This document shows, piece by piece, positions 44,866 to 52,770 of a stretch of 64,000 nucleotides of DNA. The translations under genes and the position numbers were made by a program. Source of the DNA: Marinisporobacter balticus (lineage in GTDB: Bacteria; Bacillota; Clostridia; Peptostreptococcales; Thermotaleaceae). The notes beneath the pieces were generated by a model, which ran no database searches, was not told the DNA's origin, and saw only the letters and a program-made list of their open reading frames with translations. How positions within the stretch are numbered: the first letter of the stretch is position 1; each line of letters begins with the position of its first letter. The stretch lies in NCBI RefSeq assembly GCF_004345705.1, contig NZ_SLWV01000015.1:1-64000 (forward strand), in the 5' to 3' direction.

Positions 44866-46041
44866 TCAACAAAATTTTTTTAATCTTTTTAGCATATTAA
44901 CTACTGTTGAAACATCTTTTTCAGTCAGATTTGTACTACAAGGAATATTTAAAATTCGATCTAAATAATACTTAGCTTTTTCTATTTTATATACTTGATT
45001 ATTTTTATAAGGCTTTTGCTCATGAATAAGTGCCCATATGGGTCTAGTTTGTATTCCTCTTTGATTAAGTTCTTTTAGTAATTCATCTCTATTTAATCCA
45101 TATTTTTCTTTATCTATCACTAAAGAATAAAACCAATAATTAGGCCTTGTATTCATATTAAAATTCAATAAATCTAAACCGTCTATATCTTTTATTCCTT
45201 TTTTGTATAAATTGTAATTTCGTGTTTTAGCTTCTATAAACTTTTCTAATTTTTCAAGTTGAGCAACTCCTAAAGCTGCTTGTAAGTTAGTCATTCTGTA
45301 ATTATATCCTATTTCATTATGTCTATAATAAAGTTGATCATCTTTAGCTTGTGTCGATAAATACTTAGCCTTAGTAGCTAAATGAATATCCTTAGCTACT
45401 AACATGCCTCCGCCACCAGTTGTTATCAATTTATTTCCGTTAAAAGAATATACGCCAAAATCTCCTATTGTTCCAGCAAAGCTCCCTTTATATTTTCCTT
45501 TCGTACAATAAGACCCTAAAGCTTCCGTTGCATCTTCTACTACTTTAAGATTATATCTATTAGCGATCTCTATAACTTTTTCCATATTGGCCATATTTCC
45601 AAATACATGTACGATCACTAAAGCTTTAATCTTCCTATTTGTTTTTTTATTGATTAACCCCTTTTCTGTTACTCTGCATTCTTTCTCGCAAAATGCTTCT
45701 AGTTTTTTTAAATCCATGTTTAATGTATCATCACAATCCATAAATATTGGCTCTGCACCTAAATATCTTACAGGATTTACCGCTGCTATAAATGTAAGGG
45801 TTGGAACGATAACCTCCTCTTTAGCTTCTACCCCTAAAAGCTTTAAAGCCAAATGTAGTCCTGCTGTTCCATTTTGGCATGCCACTGCTTTTTTCACTTT
45901 TAAATACCTAGCTATTTCTTCTTCAAATTTATTGATGTATTCACCACCTGTAGAAACCCATTCTGCTTCTATAGCTTTTACAACATATTCCAATTCTTTT
46001 CCTTTCAAATTTGGAACTGATAAAGGTATCATCTTATCCAT
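44866..46041 (-). CDS. legC: LegC-family aminotransferase
   Basis: A 391-residue PLP enzyme of the DegT/DnrJ/EryC1 family that adds the 4-amino group to the 4-keto sugar. It has IPLSVPNLKGKELEYV near the N-terminus, typical of LegC, and AVACQNGTAGLHLAL, VVEDATEALGSY and SFNGNKLITTGGGG with the PLP-binding lysine. The start is the ATG at 46041 after AGAGGGCGTGAAT. An ATG 11 codons earlier would overlap legB and lacks a site. Confidence 0.92.
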   Translation of the reverse strand: MDKMIPLSVPNLKGKELEYVVKAIEAEWVSTGGEYINKFEEEIARYLKVKKAVACQNGTAGLHLALKLLGVEAKEEVIVPTLTFIAAVNPVRYLGAEPIFMDCDDTLNMDLKKLEAFCEKECRVTEKGLINKKTNRKIKALVIVHVFGNMANMEKVIEIANRYNLKVVEDATEALGSYCTKGKYKGSFAGTIGDFGVYSFNGNKLITTGGGGMLVAKDIHLATKAKYLSTQAKDDQLYYRHNEIGYNYRMTNLQAALGVAQLEKLEKFIEAKTRNYNLYKKGIKDIDGLDLLNFNMNTRPNYWFYSLVIDKEKYGLNRDELLKELNQRGIQTRPIWALIHEQKPYKNNQVYKIEKAKYYLDRILNIPCSTNLTEKDVSTVVNMLKRLKKFC

Positions 46042-46054
46042 ATTCACGCCCTCT

Positions 46055-47035
46055 TTACATGTTATATATATCAACTTTATATTTATCTAAATTATTTTTA
46101 AACCATTCTATCGTTTCAGCTAGCCCTTCTTTAAATGTATATTTCGCTTTCCATTCTGTAAGGTTCTTTATTTTTTCATTTGATCCAAGTAATCTATTCA
46201 CTTCACTTTTTTTAGGTCGCATTCTTTCTTCTTCACAAACTATTCTTGCATTTGGGTTTATTTGATCTATAAGTTCTTTCGCTAGTTGTCCTATAGATAT
46301 TTCTTTTTGTGTTGCAATATTAATTTCTTCTCCAATTGTTTTATCTGATTTAGCTATTTCCATAAATCCATCAACTGTATCTTTTACATAATTAAAATCT
46401 CTAGTAGGCGTCAAACTTCCAAGTTTTATTTCTTCTTTTCCTGATAAAAGCTGCGTGATTATTGTTGGTATAACTGCTCTTGCTGATTGTCTGGGTCCAT
46501 ATGTATTAAAAGGTCTAACAATTGTAATAGGTAAGTTGAAGCTTCTATAAAAGGATTCTGCAATTCTGTCAGCTCCTATTTTTGTAGCTGAATAAGGCGA
46601 TTGTCCTTGCAATGGATGTTTTTCATCTATGGGTACATATTGTGCCGTACCATAAACTTCAGATGTAGAAGTTATTAAAACTCTTTTCGTTCCTAAATCT
46701 CTAGCTGCTTGCAATACATTTAATGTTCCTTTAATATTTGTATCTACATAAGAATCAGGAGAATGATAACTAAAAGGAATGGCAATAAGTGCTGCTAAAT
46801 GATATATTTCATCTATCTCTTTCATTGATTCTTTAACGCCATTTGGATCTCTAATATCTCCTGTGAAAACTTCTATTTCTTTTAACTTTTTTTTAGAAAA
46901 AGTATCCAGCCATCCCCATGAATTAAATGCGTTATAATAAACAAAAGCGCTTACTTCATTTCCTTCTTCTAATAAATTTTCAACTAAATGACTCCCTATA
47001 AACCCTTCTCCCCCTGTTACTAATACTTTTTTCAC
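46055..47035 (-). CDS. legB: NAD-dependent 4,6-dehydratase LegB
   Basis: A 326-residue extended short-chain dehydrogenase, first enzyme of the legionaminic acid branch. It has VTGGEGFIGSHLVE (6-19), the family-typical YNAFNSWGWLD (about 34-44), ITSTSEVYGTAQY and SPYSATKIGADRI. It converts nucleotide-activated N-acetylglucosamine to the 4-keto-6-deoxy sugar. The start is GTG at 47035, with GGGGGTGTAAC upstream. It is the first gene of the leftward nonulosonate operon; no clear promoter was found in the 240 bp before it. Confidence 0.9.
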   Translation of the reverse strand: MKKVLVTGGEGFIGSHLVENLLEEGNEVSAFVYYNAFNSWGWLDTFSKKKLKEIEVFTGDIRDPNGVKESMKEIDEIYHLAALIAIPFSYHSPDSYVDTNIKGTLNVLQAARDLGTKRVLITSTSEVYGTAQYVPIDEKHPLQGQSPYSATKIGADRIAESFYRSFNLPITIVRPFNTYGPRQSARAVIPTIITQLLSGKEEIKLGSLTPTRDFNYVKDTVDGFMEIAKSDKTIGEEINIATQKEISIGQLAKELIDQINPNARIVCEEERMRPKKSEVNRLLGSNEKIKNLTEWKAKYTFKEGLAETIEWFKNNLDKYKVDIYNM

Positions 47036-47226
47036 GTTACACCCCCTAACTATAAACTATTCAGACCTCTTTCTTTTATTAATATATTTAACAGAATATT
47101 TTTTATGAAATTTATTTTTAACTTTATCATTATGTAACAGTTTGTGCTTATAAAACATACTATTATTATGTAGTGAATATGAAAAGATCAGTGTATAACT
47201 TACTACCTATAATATGCAAATTAAAA

Positions 47227-47262
47227 AAAGATAGAATAGTTTATAAAAACCATTCTACCTTT
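47227..47262 (-). terminator. Terminator of pheST
   Basis: The minus strand forms a 13-bp stem (47250-47262 with 47227-47239) that relies on G-U pairs only possible on this strand, ending in a T7 run. Confidence 0.8.
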
Positions 47263-47278
47263 TTGATGATTAAGTTTT

Positions 47279-49678
47279 TTATTCTCTTAAACTTCCCCCT
47301 AACTTTTCTTCTAACACTTTTACAATATTTTCATGAACTTTTGTCACTTCTTCATCTGTAAGCGTTCTATCCTTCGCCCTATACACCAATGAGTAAGCAA
47401 CACTCTTATAACCCTCTTCAATCTGCTTGCCTTTATATACATCAAATAGTTTTACACTTTCTAAAATCTTTTCCCCATTTTCTCTTGCAATATCCTCTAT
47501 CTGCTTCACATAAATCTCATCTTTTACAACTACTGCAATATCTCTTGTTATTGCAGGATATTTAGGTAGTTCTTGATAAAATTTATCCAGTCTCGTAATC
47601 TGAAGAAGAATATTAAAATCTAGCTCTCCCACGTATATCCTAGTATCTATATCATGATTTTCTAAAACATCTGGATGAACTTCGCCAATAACCCCTAATG
47701 TATGATTTCCATAAACAATACTTGCACATCTTCCAGGGTGGAAGCTTTTATGATTTTTCTCTGGTATATATTCATAGCCTTCTATACCAAGTTTTTCAAA
47801 TAGTTTTTGAACTACACCCTTTAAGCCATAAAAATCAATTTCTTTTCCGTACATGCCAAGAGTCAATACTTTCTTCTCTATAGGAAGAGCTTCAACTGGA
47901 ATGCTCTTAGGAATAAATGTATTTCCAATTTCAAAGGCCTTTGCACATTCAACATTACGATTATAGTTTCTTCCTAGTACCTCTAACATATTCCCCATTA
48001 GGGTCGTTCTCATAATGCTATTTTCTTCTCCAAGAGGGTTGATTAGCTTTACAACATTTCTCATAAAACTATCTTCTGGTATACATAGCATATCGAAAGT
48101 TTTTGGACTAATAAATGAATAGGTTTGGATTTCATTTAACCCAGATGCATTTAAATTGATTTTTGTAATTTCTTCAATAATTTGTCCATTTGTTTTAGCT
48201 CCCTGACTATTTCCTTTTGGTAGCGTCATGCCTAAATTATTAAATCCATAAATTCTTGCGATTTCTTCTACAAAATCTATTTCCTGGGTAATATCTAATC
48301 TAAATGTAGGTACATTCACCATAAATTTATCTTCTTTAGGTATTACTTTCATTTCTAATCTTTTTAATATACCAATCATTTCTTCATTACTTAAGCTTGT
48401 ACCTAGTAAATCATTCATTCTTTTCGGTCTAATTTCAATTACTTTTTCATCTGCGCGATTTGGATATAGGTCCATCACGCCCCCTACAATTTTACCCACT
48501 TCTAATTCTTCAATCAGTTGACAGGCTCTATTGGCAGCCATAATTGCAATATTTGGATCTATTCCTTTTTCAAATCTTGCAGATGCCTCTGATCTTAATC
48601 CTAATTTCTTTGATGTTGCTCTTACAGAATTCGCACTAAAGCTAGCAGCTTCAAGTAGTATTGTTTTCGTTTCTTTGGTTACTTCAGAATTTAATCCTCC
48701 CATGACCCCAGCGATTGCTACATATTTTTCACTATCTGCAATCATAAGCATACTACTATCTAATTTTCTTTCTACTTCATCAAGGGTTGTAAATGTTTCT
48801 CTATCTTTTGCTCTTTTTACAATAATTTTATTTCCTTCTAACGTACTTAAATCAAAAGCATGAAGTGGTTGTCCTAATTCAAGCATTACATAGTTCGTTA
48901 TATCTACTATGTTATTAATCGGTCTCATGCCTGCTTTCATCAGTCTGTTTTGCATCCATTGAGGCGATGGTTTTATTTCTACGTCCTTTATGACTCTCGC
49001 TACATATCTGTTACAAAGCTCGTTGTCTTCTATGTCTATAGCTGCATAATCAGCAATCATATCTACTTCTTCTTGAACATTTATTTGTGGCGCCTTCAAC
49101 GGAATATTAAAAGTAGCTGATGTTTCCCTTGCCATGCCTAATATACTTAGACAATCTGGTCTGTTTGGTGTAATCTCAAATTCAATAATATGATCATTCA
49201 GCCCTAAAATCTCTTTAATATCTGTTCCAAGAGGATACGCCTGATCTAAAATGTATATGCCATCCTTTGCTTGGTGTATTGGTAAAACCTTATCAGCAAT
49301 GCCTAATTCTTCACCAGAACACATCATCCCATTAGATAGTACCCCACGTAGTTTCCCGCTTTTTATTTTTGTACCATCAGGCAGTCTTCCTCCATTTAAA
49401 ATAACTGGAATATATTGACCTACCTTAATATTCTCTGCCCCTGTTACAATTTGGAGTACTTCCTCTCCTACATCCACTTGTGTTACCACCAATTTTTTTG
49501 CATCAGGGTGATTTTCAATTTCTAAAATTTTTCCTACAACGATTTTATTGATTCTTTCCCCTAAATCTTCTACGGTTTCAATATTAGATCCTGACATAAT
49601 CATATTGTCCCTTAATGTATCCATATCTAAACCATCTATATCTACATATTGTTTTAACCATTCTACTGGCACGAACAT
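47279..49678 (-). CDS. pheT: Phenylalanyl-tRNA synthetase beta subunit
   Basis: A 799-residue protein, normal for PheT. It has an N-terminal EMAP-like tRNA-binding domain (about 40-150), the B3/B4 editing region, the B5 domain (about 400-470), the catalytic-like core with LINPLGEENSIMRTTL, and the C-terminal ferredoxin-fold anticodon domain (YPAITRDIAVVV; LFDVYKGKQIEEGYKS). With PheS it forms the alpha2-beta2 enzyme that charges tRNA-Phe. It lies 20 bp after pheS and is under the same T-box. Confidence 0.97.
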   Translation of the reverse strand: MFVPVEWLKQYVDIDGLDMDTLRDNMIMSGSNIETVEDLGERINKIVVGKILEIENHPDAKKLVVTQVDVGEEVLQIVTGAENIKVGQYIPVILNGGRLPDGTKIKSGKLRGVLSNGMMCSGEELGIADKVLPIHQAKDGIYILDQAYPLGTDIKEILGLNDHIIEFEITPNRPDCLSILGMARETSATFNIPLKAPQINVQEEVDMIADYAAIDIEDNELCNRYVARVIKDVEIKPSPQWMQNRLMKAGMRPINNIVDITNYVMLELGQPLHAFDLSTLEGNKIIVKRAKDRETFTTLDEVERKLDSSMLMIADSEKYVAIAGVMGGLNSEVTKETKTILLEAASFSANSVRATSKKLGLRSEASARFEKGIDPNIAIMAANRACQLIEELEVGKIVGGVMDLYPNRADEKVIEIRPKRMNDLLGTSLSNEEMIGILKRLEMKVIPKEDKFMVNVPTFRLDITQEIDFVEEIARIYGFNNLGMTLPKGNSQGAKTNGQIIEEITKINLNASGLNEIQTYSFISPKTFDMLCIPEDSFMRNVVKLINPLGEENSIMRTTLMGNMLEVLGRNYNRNVECAKAFEIGNTFIPKSIPVEALPIEKKVLTLGMYGKEIDFYGLKGVVQKLFEKLGIEGYEYIPEKNHKSFHPGRCASIVYGNHTLGVIGEVHPDVLENHDIDTRIYVGELDFNILLQITRLDKFYQELPKYPAITRDIAVVVKDEIYVKQIEDIARENGEKILESVKLFDVYKGKQIEEGYKSVAYSLVYRAKDRTLTDEEVTKVHENIVKVLEEKLGGSLRE

Positions 49679-49698
49679 ATTATTTCCTCCTTTATTCT

Positions 49699-50718
49699 TT
49701 AAAACTGCTTAATGAAACGCATATCATTTTCAAATAATAGTCTTATATCTTGTATTTCATATTTTAGCATGGTCACGCGATCAAGTCCCATACCAAAAGC
49801 AAATCCACTATATTCTTCTGGATCAATCCCACATTCTGCTAAAACATTCGGATGTACCATACCGCATCCTAAAATTTCTATCCAGCCACTTCCTTTACAT
49901 ACACGGCATCCTTTGCCTTCACATTTAAAGCAAGTAACATCTACCTCTGCACTTGGCTCTGTAAATGGAAAGTGATGGGGCCTAAATTTTGTTTTTGTCC
50001 CTATCCCAAATAATTGCTTTGCAAATAAATCTAATGTTCCTTTTAAATCTGCCATTGTAATCCCTTTATCAATCACTAATCCCTCTACTTGATGAAACAT
50101 CGGTGAATGCGTAGCATCTAACGCATCTGATCGAAAGCATCTTCCTGGTGAAATAATTTTTATTGGTGGCTTATTCTTTTTCATGGTTCGAACTTGCACA
50201 GGTGAAGTTTGTGTTCTAAGTAAAATATCTTCTGTAATATAGAAAGTATCTGTTAAGTCTCTTGATGGATGATTTTTAGGTGCATTTAATGCATCAAAGT
50301 TATGATAAACGGTCTCTACCTCTGGCCCTTCAGCAATCTTAAACCCCATACCCATAAATATGTCTTTTATTTCATCTAAGGCCAATGTAAGTGGATGTTT
50401 ATGCCCTAAATCTTTCGCTTTTCCTGGCATGGTTACATCAATTGTCTCACGTGCTAATCTTGAATTTTTTTCCTTTTGTTTCATTTCTTTTTTTGCTGTA
50501 TCTAAAGCACCTTCAATCGCTTCTCTTACATCATTGACAATCTTTCCTACTAAGGGTCTTTGTTCAGCAGATAAATCTTTCATCCCTCTTAAAAGAGCTG
50601 TAAGCTCTCCTTTTTTTCCTAGGTATTGTATACGCAGTTCTTCTAGTTCTTGCATAGACTGTGCACTTTGAATTTCATTTTCTGCACTGTTTCTTATTTT
50701 TTGCAATTGTTCTTTCAT
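49699..50718 (-). CDS. pheS: Phenylalanyl-tRNA synthetase alpha subunit
   Basis: A 339-residue class II synthetase subunit of usual length. An N-terminal coiled coil (1-85) precedes the catalytic core, with motif 2 SPGRCFRSDALDATHSPMFH and motif 3 GFAFGMGLDRVTML. CFKCEGKGCRVCKGSGW is a small cysteine-rich insert seen in part of the family, likely metal-binding. A T-box riboswitch with a Phe specifier lies upstream. Confidence 0.97.
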   Translation of the reverse strand: MKEQLQKIRNSAENEIQSAQSMQELEELRIQYLGKKGELTALLRGMKDLSAEQRPLVGKIVNDVREAIEGALDTAKKEMKQKEKNSRLARETIDVTMPGKAKDLGHKHPLTLALDEIKDIFMGMGFKIAEGPEVETVYHNFDALNAPKNHPSRDLTDTFYITEDILLRTQTSPVQVRTMKKNKPPIKIISPGRCFRSDALDATHSPMFHQVEGLVIDKGITMADLKGTLDLFAKQLFGIGTKTKFRPHHFPFTEPSAEVDVTCFKCEGKGCRVCKGSGWIEILGCGMVHPNVLAECGIDPEEYSGFAFGMGLDRVTMLKYEIQDIRLLFENDMRFIKQF

Positions 50719-50788
50719 TTATATGCTCCTTTCTGATTATCTTTAATATATTAAAATTAAAATAAATCATTTTAATTATTGGCAAATA

Positions 50789-51080
50789 AAAAAATCTTCA
50801 ATCCCGAAAGGGACGAAGACTGCTCCGCGGTACCACCCTAATAGTCGAAAAAAATTCAACCACTTATAGACTTAACGGCGTCAACCGATAGAACCTACTG
50901 TAAAAGTAATAACTAATATATTATCCTAAAACCAAAATTTTAGCTATTCTCTTATATTCTTTCAATTCTATAGTTCAAGAGGGAACTTCAGTTAAGTTGT
51001 TACTTAGAAATGTTCTCAGCCTTTGACATTTCATCTCTGTAAGTCAATCTAAACTTACTTTTCTCTATCATTACTGATTT
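50789..51080 (-). promoter_or_regulatory. T-box riboswitch for pheST
   Basis: On the minus strand, stem I lies at the right. A TTC (Phe) specifier is at 50983-50985 in the context GAAGTTCCC. The T-box AGGGTGGTACCGCGG is at 50826-50840, and the terminator hairpin with T7 at 50789-50820. Uncharged tRNA-Phe should open the terminator and permit pheST expression. Confidence 0.93.
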
Positions 51081-51085
51081 TCATA

Positions 51086-51181
51086 TTAATAATTTGAAAC
51101 CAATTCCTTATAACCCAAATAGGCATTAATATTTCCGGTTAACATAAAAATTTTCCAAAGCCATTCTTCTGTAGCGATCAT
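51086..51181 (-). CDS. yqzL: YqzL-like small protein
   Basis: A 31-residue peptide. Its pattern W-x-x-F-x-x-T-G-N-I-x-A-Y-L-x-Y-K-E-L (as in WKIFMLTGNINAYLGYKEL) matches the YqzL-like family of Firmicutes, which are of similar small size. A good sigma-A promoter lies 37 bp upstream, and the gene ends just before the pheS T-box. AAGGGG is ten bases before the ATG, a little far. In B. subtilis yqzL lies by recO; here it is between trmH and pheS. Function unknown. Confidence 0.65.
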   Translation of the reverse strand: MIATEEWLWKIFMLTGNINAYLGYKELVSNY

Positions 51182-51217
51182 AATGCCCACGCCCCTTTTC
51201 ACTATCACCTTTTCTTC

Positions 51218-51246
51218 ATTATAGCACAGCAAAAAGAGGTTTACAA
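51218..51246 (-). promoter_or_regulatory. Sigma-A promoter for yqzL and the pheST leader
   Basis: On the minus strand -35 TTGTAA (51241-51246) and -10 TATAAT (51218-51223) are separated by 17 bp with a TGC extension. No terminator lies between this promoter and the T-box, so it may drive both. Confidence 0.75.
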
Positions 51247-51276
51247 GAAAATAAGGCTATGATTTTGTAATATTTT

Positions 51277-52089
51277 TCAAATTTTCTGATTCCTTCGCTG
51301 CCTCACTGCTTCATACATCATAATTGATGCAGCAATCGCAGCATTTAAAGACTCCGCTTTGCCTTTCATAGGAATTTTCACTAATTCATCCGAAAGGTCT
51401 AATACCTCTTTTAATACACCATGTCCTTCATTTCCTATGACAAACGCAGTTCTTCCTTTGTAGTCAACTTCATCATAGTACTTATTCGTTTCTAAACTTG
51501 TGCTAACAATTTTTATAGTCTCTGCCTTTAAGTGCTGAATCACATCTTTTGTTTTTCCTACATGAATAATGGGAAAGTGAAATATAGATCCCATGGTGGA
51601 TCGAATGGTTTTTAGATTATATAAATCAACGCAACCCTTTGTCAAAAGTACAGCGTCAAAGCCTGCTGCATCTGCACTTCTTATGATTGTTCCTAAATTC
51701 CCTGGATCTTGAATGCGGTCAAGTATTAAAAACAAACTCTTTTCACAGTTTAGTATAGCGTCTAAATCATATGCTTTACAAGAAAAGATTCCTATAATCC
51801 CTTGGGGATTTTGTGTGTCTGAAAGCTTCAAAAATATAGATTCTGGCACTTGATAGATCTTTATGTTCTTTTCTAATAAGTCTTGTAGTAATCCTTCTCC
51901 TCCTGAAGTATTATACAATCTTTCTGAGAATACTATAGATTTGATGCTACTATTATTTTCTAGTCCATCACGAATAATACGTACACCTTCTACCATATAT
52001 TCGCCATATTCCAATCTATATTTTCTCCTTGCAAGCTGTTTTATGTGTTTGATCATTGGATTTTCATCTGAAGAGATATTATAAATCAA
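51277..52089 (-). CDS. TrmH/SpoU family RNA 2'-O-methyltransferase
   Basis: A 270-residue enzyme. An N-terminal substrate-binding domain (1-100, with RRKYRLEYGEYMVEGVRII) precedes the SPOUT knot: motif 1 LILDRIQDPGNLGTIIRSADAAG (about 118-140), motif 2 AFVIGNEGHGV and motif 3 IPMKGKAESLNAAIAASIMMYE. It probably methylates ribose in rRNA. The start is TTG at 52089 after GAGGTGAAAATAG. It lies 18 bp after ktrA and, as in B. subtilis (ysgA), upstream of pheS. Confidence 0.92.
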   Translation of the reverse strand: MIYNISSDENPMIKHIKQLARRKYRLEYGEYMVEGVRIIRDGLENNSSIKSIVFSERLYNTSGGEGLLQDLLEKNIKIYQVPESIFLKLSDTQNPQGIIGIFSCKAYDLDAILNCEKSLFLILDRIQDPGNLGTIIRSADAAGFDAVLLTKGCVDLYNLKTIRSTMGSIFHFPIIHVGKTKDVIQHLKAETIKIVSTSLETNKYYDEVDYKGRTAFVIGNEGHGVLKEVLDLSDELVKIPMKGKAESLNAAIAASIMMYEAVRQRRNQKI

Positions 52090-52107
52090 CTATTTTCACC
52101 TCAAACC

Positions 52108-52758
52108 TTATGCCTTTTGCTCTATTTTTTGTATATCATCATTATGTCCAATCACAACTAATACATCCTCTTTTCTTACAATATCTGTTGCAGTTGGAGA
52201 TATATTAATTTCTGTACCATGCTTTATAGCCATTATGTTAATACCATATCGCGCTCTTACATTTAACTCTGTTAAATTTTTTCCTTCCCATTCTTCTAAA
52301 GCAGATACTTCTACAATGCTATAATCTGGTGCTAATTCAATAAAATCTAATATATTAGAAGATACAAGATTATGTGCAACTCGAACCCCCATATCCCTTT
52401 CAGGGAATACAACACGATCTGCTCCAATTTTATAAAGCACCTTTGCATGTTGCTCATTTTGTGCTTTTGCTACAACATATTTCACCCCTAATTCTTTCGC
52501 AATAAGGGTAGCCATAATGGACGCTTGTATATTGGAACCAATAGTTATAACTGCTACATCAAAATTTCTCATGCCAAGTGCTTTAATAGATGCTTCCTCC
52601 GTTGCATCCGCTTGTACTGCATGGGTAACAAATTCAGCCATTCCTTGTATCACATCTTCATTCCTATCAATTGCCAATACATCCAACCCTAACCCATAAA
52701 GTGTTCTTGCAACACTTGCACCAAACCGTCCACAACCAATTACCACAAATTGTTTCAT
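52108..52758 (-). CDS. ktrA: Potassium channel regulatory subunit KtrA/TrkA
   Basis: A 216-residue cytosolic protein. An RCK_N Rossmann domain (VVIGCGRFGASVARTL, 4-19, with the nucleotide-binding AIDRNEDVI) precedes an RCK_C domain (about 135-216). It forms rings that gate the KtrB/TrkH pore according to ATP/ADP, and in many Firmicutes c-di-AMP. AAAGGAGTG precedes the ATG, and it lies 12 bp after ktrB. Confidence 0.93.
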   Translation of the reverse strand: MKQFVVIGCGRFGASVARTLYGLGLDVLAIDRNEDVIQGMAEFVTHAVQADATEEASIKALGMRNFDVAVITIGSNIQASIMATLIAKELGVKYVVAKAQNEQHAKVLYKIGADRVVFPERDMGVRVAHNLVSSNILDFIELAPDYSIVEVSALEEWEGKNLTELNVRARYGINIMAIKHGTEINISPTATDIVRKEDVLVVIGHNDDIQKIEQKA

Positions 52759-52770
52759 ACTAACACTCCT

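Noticed and set aside
36326..47035. Nonulosonate operon as flagellin glycosylation genes
   Set aside because: Not excluded, but no flagellin, motility or Maf-type glycosyltransferase gene occurs in the window, and the nearby signals point to the spore.
21011..47278. Island as a prophage or transposon
   Set aside because: No integrase, transposase, phage structural gene, terminal repeat or tRNA target is visible.
47173..47361. Rightward 62-codon frame between legB and pheT
   Set aside because: No ribosome-binding site; it crosses the pheT terminator and overlaps the pheT 3' end in antisense.
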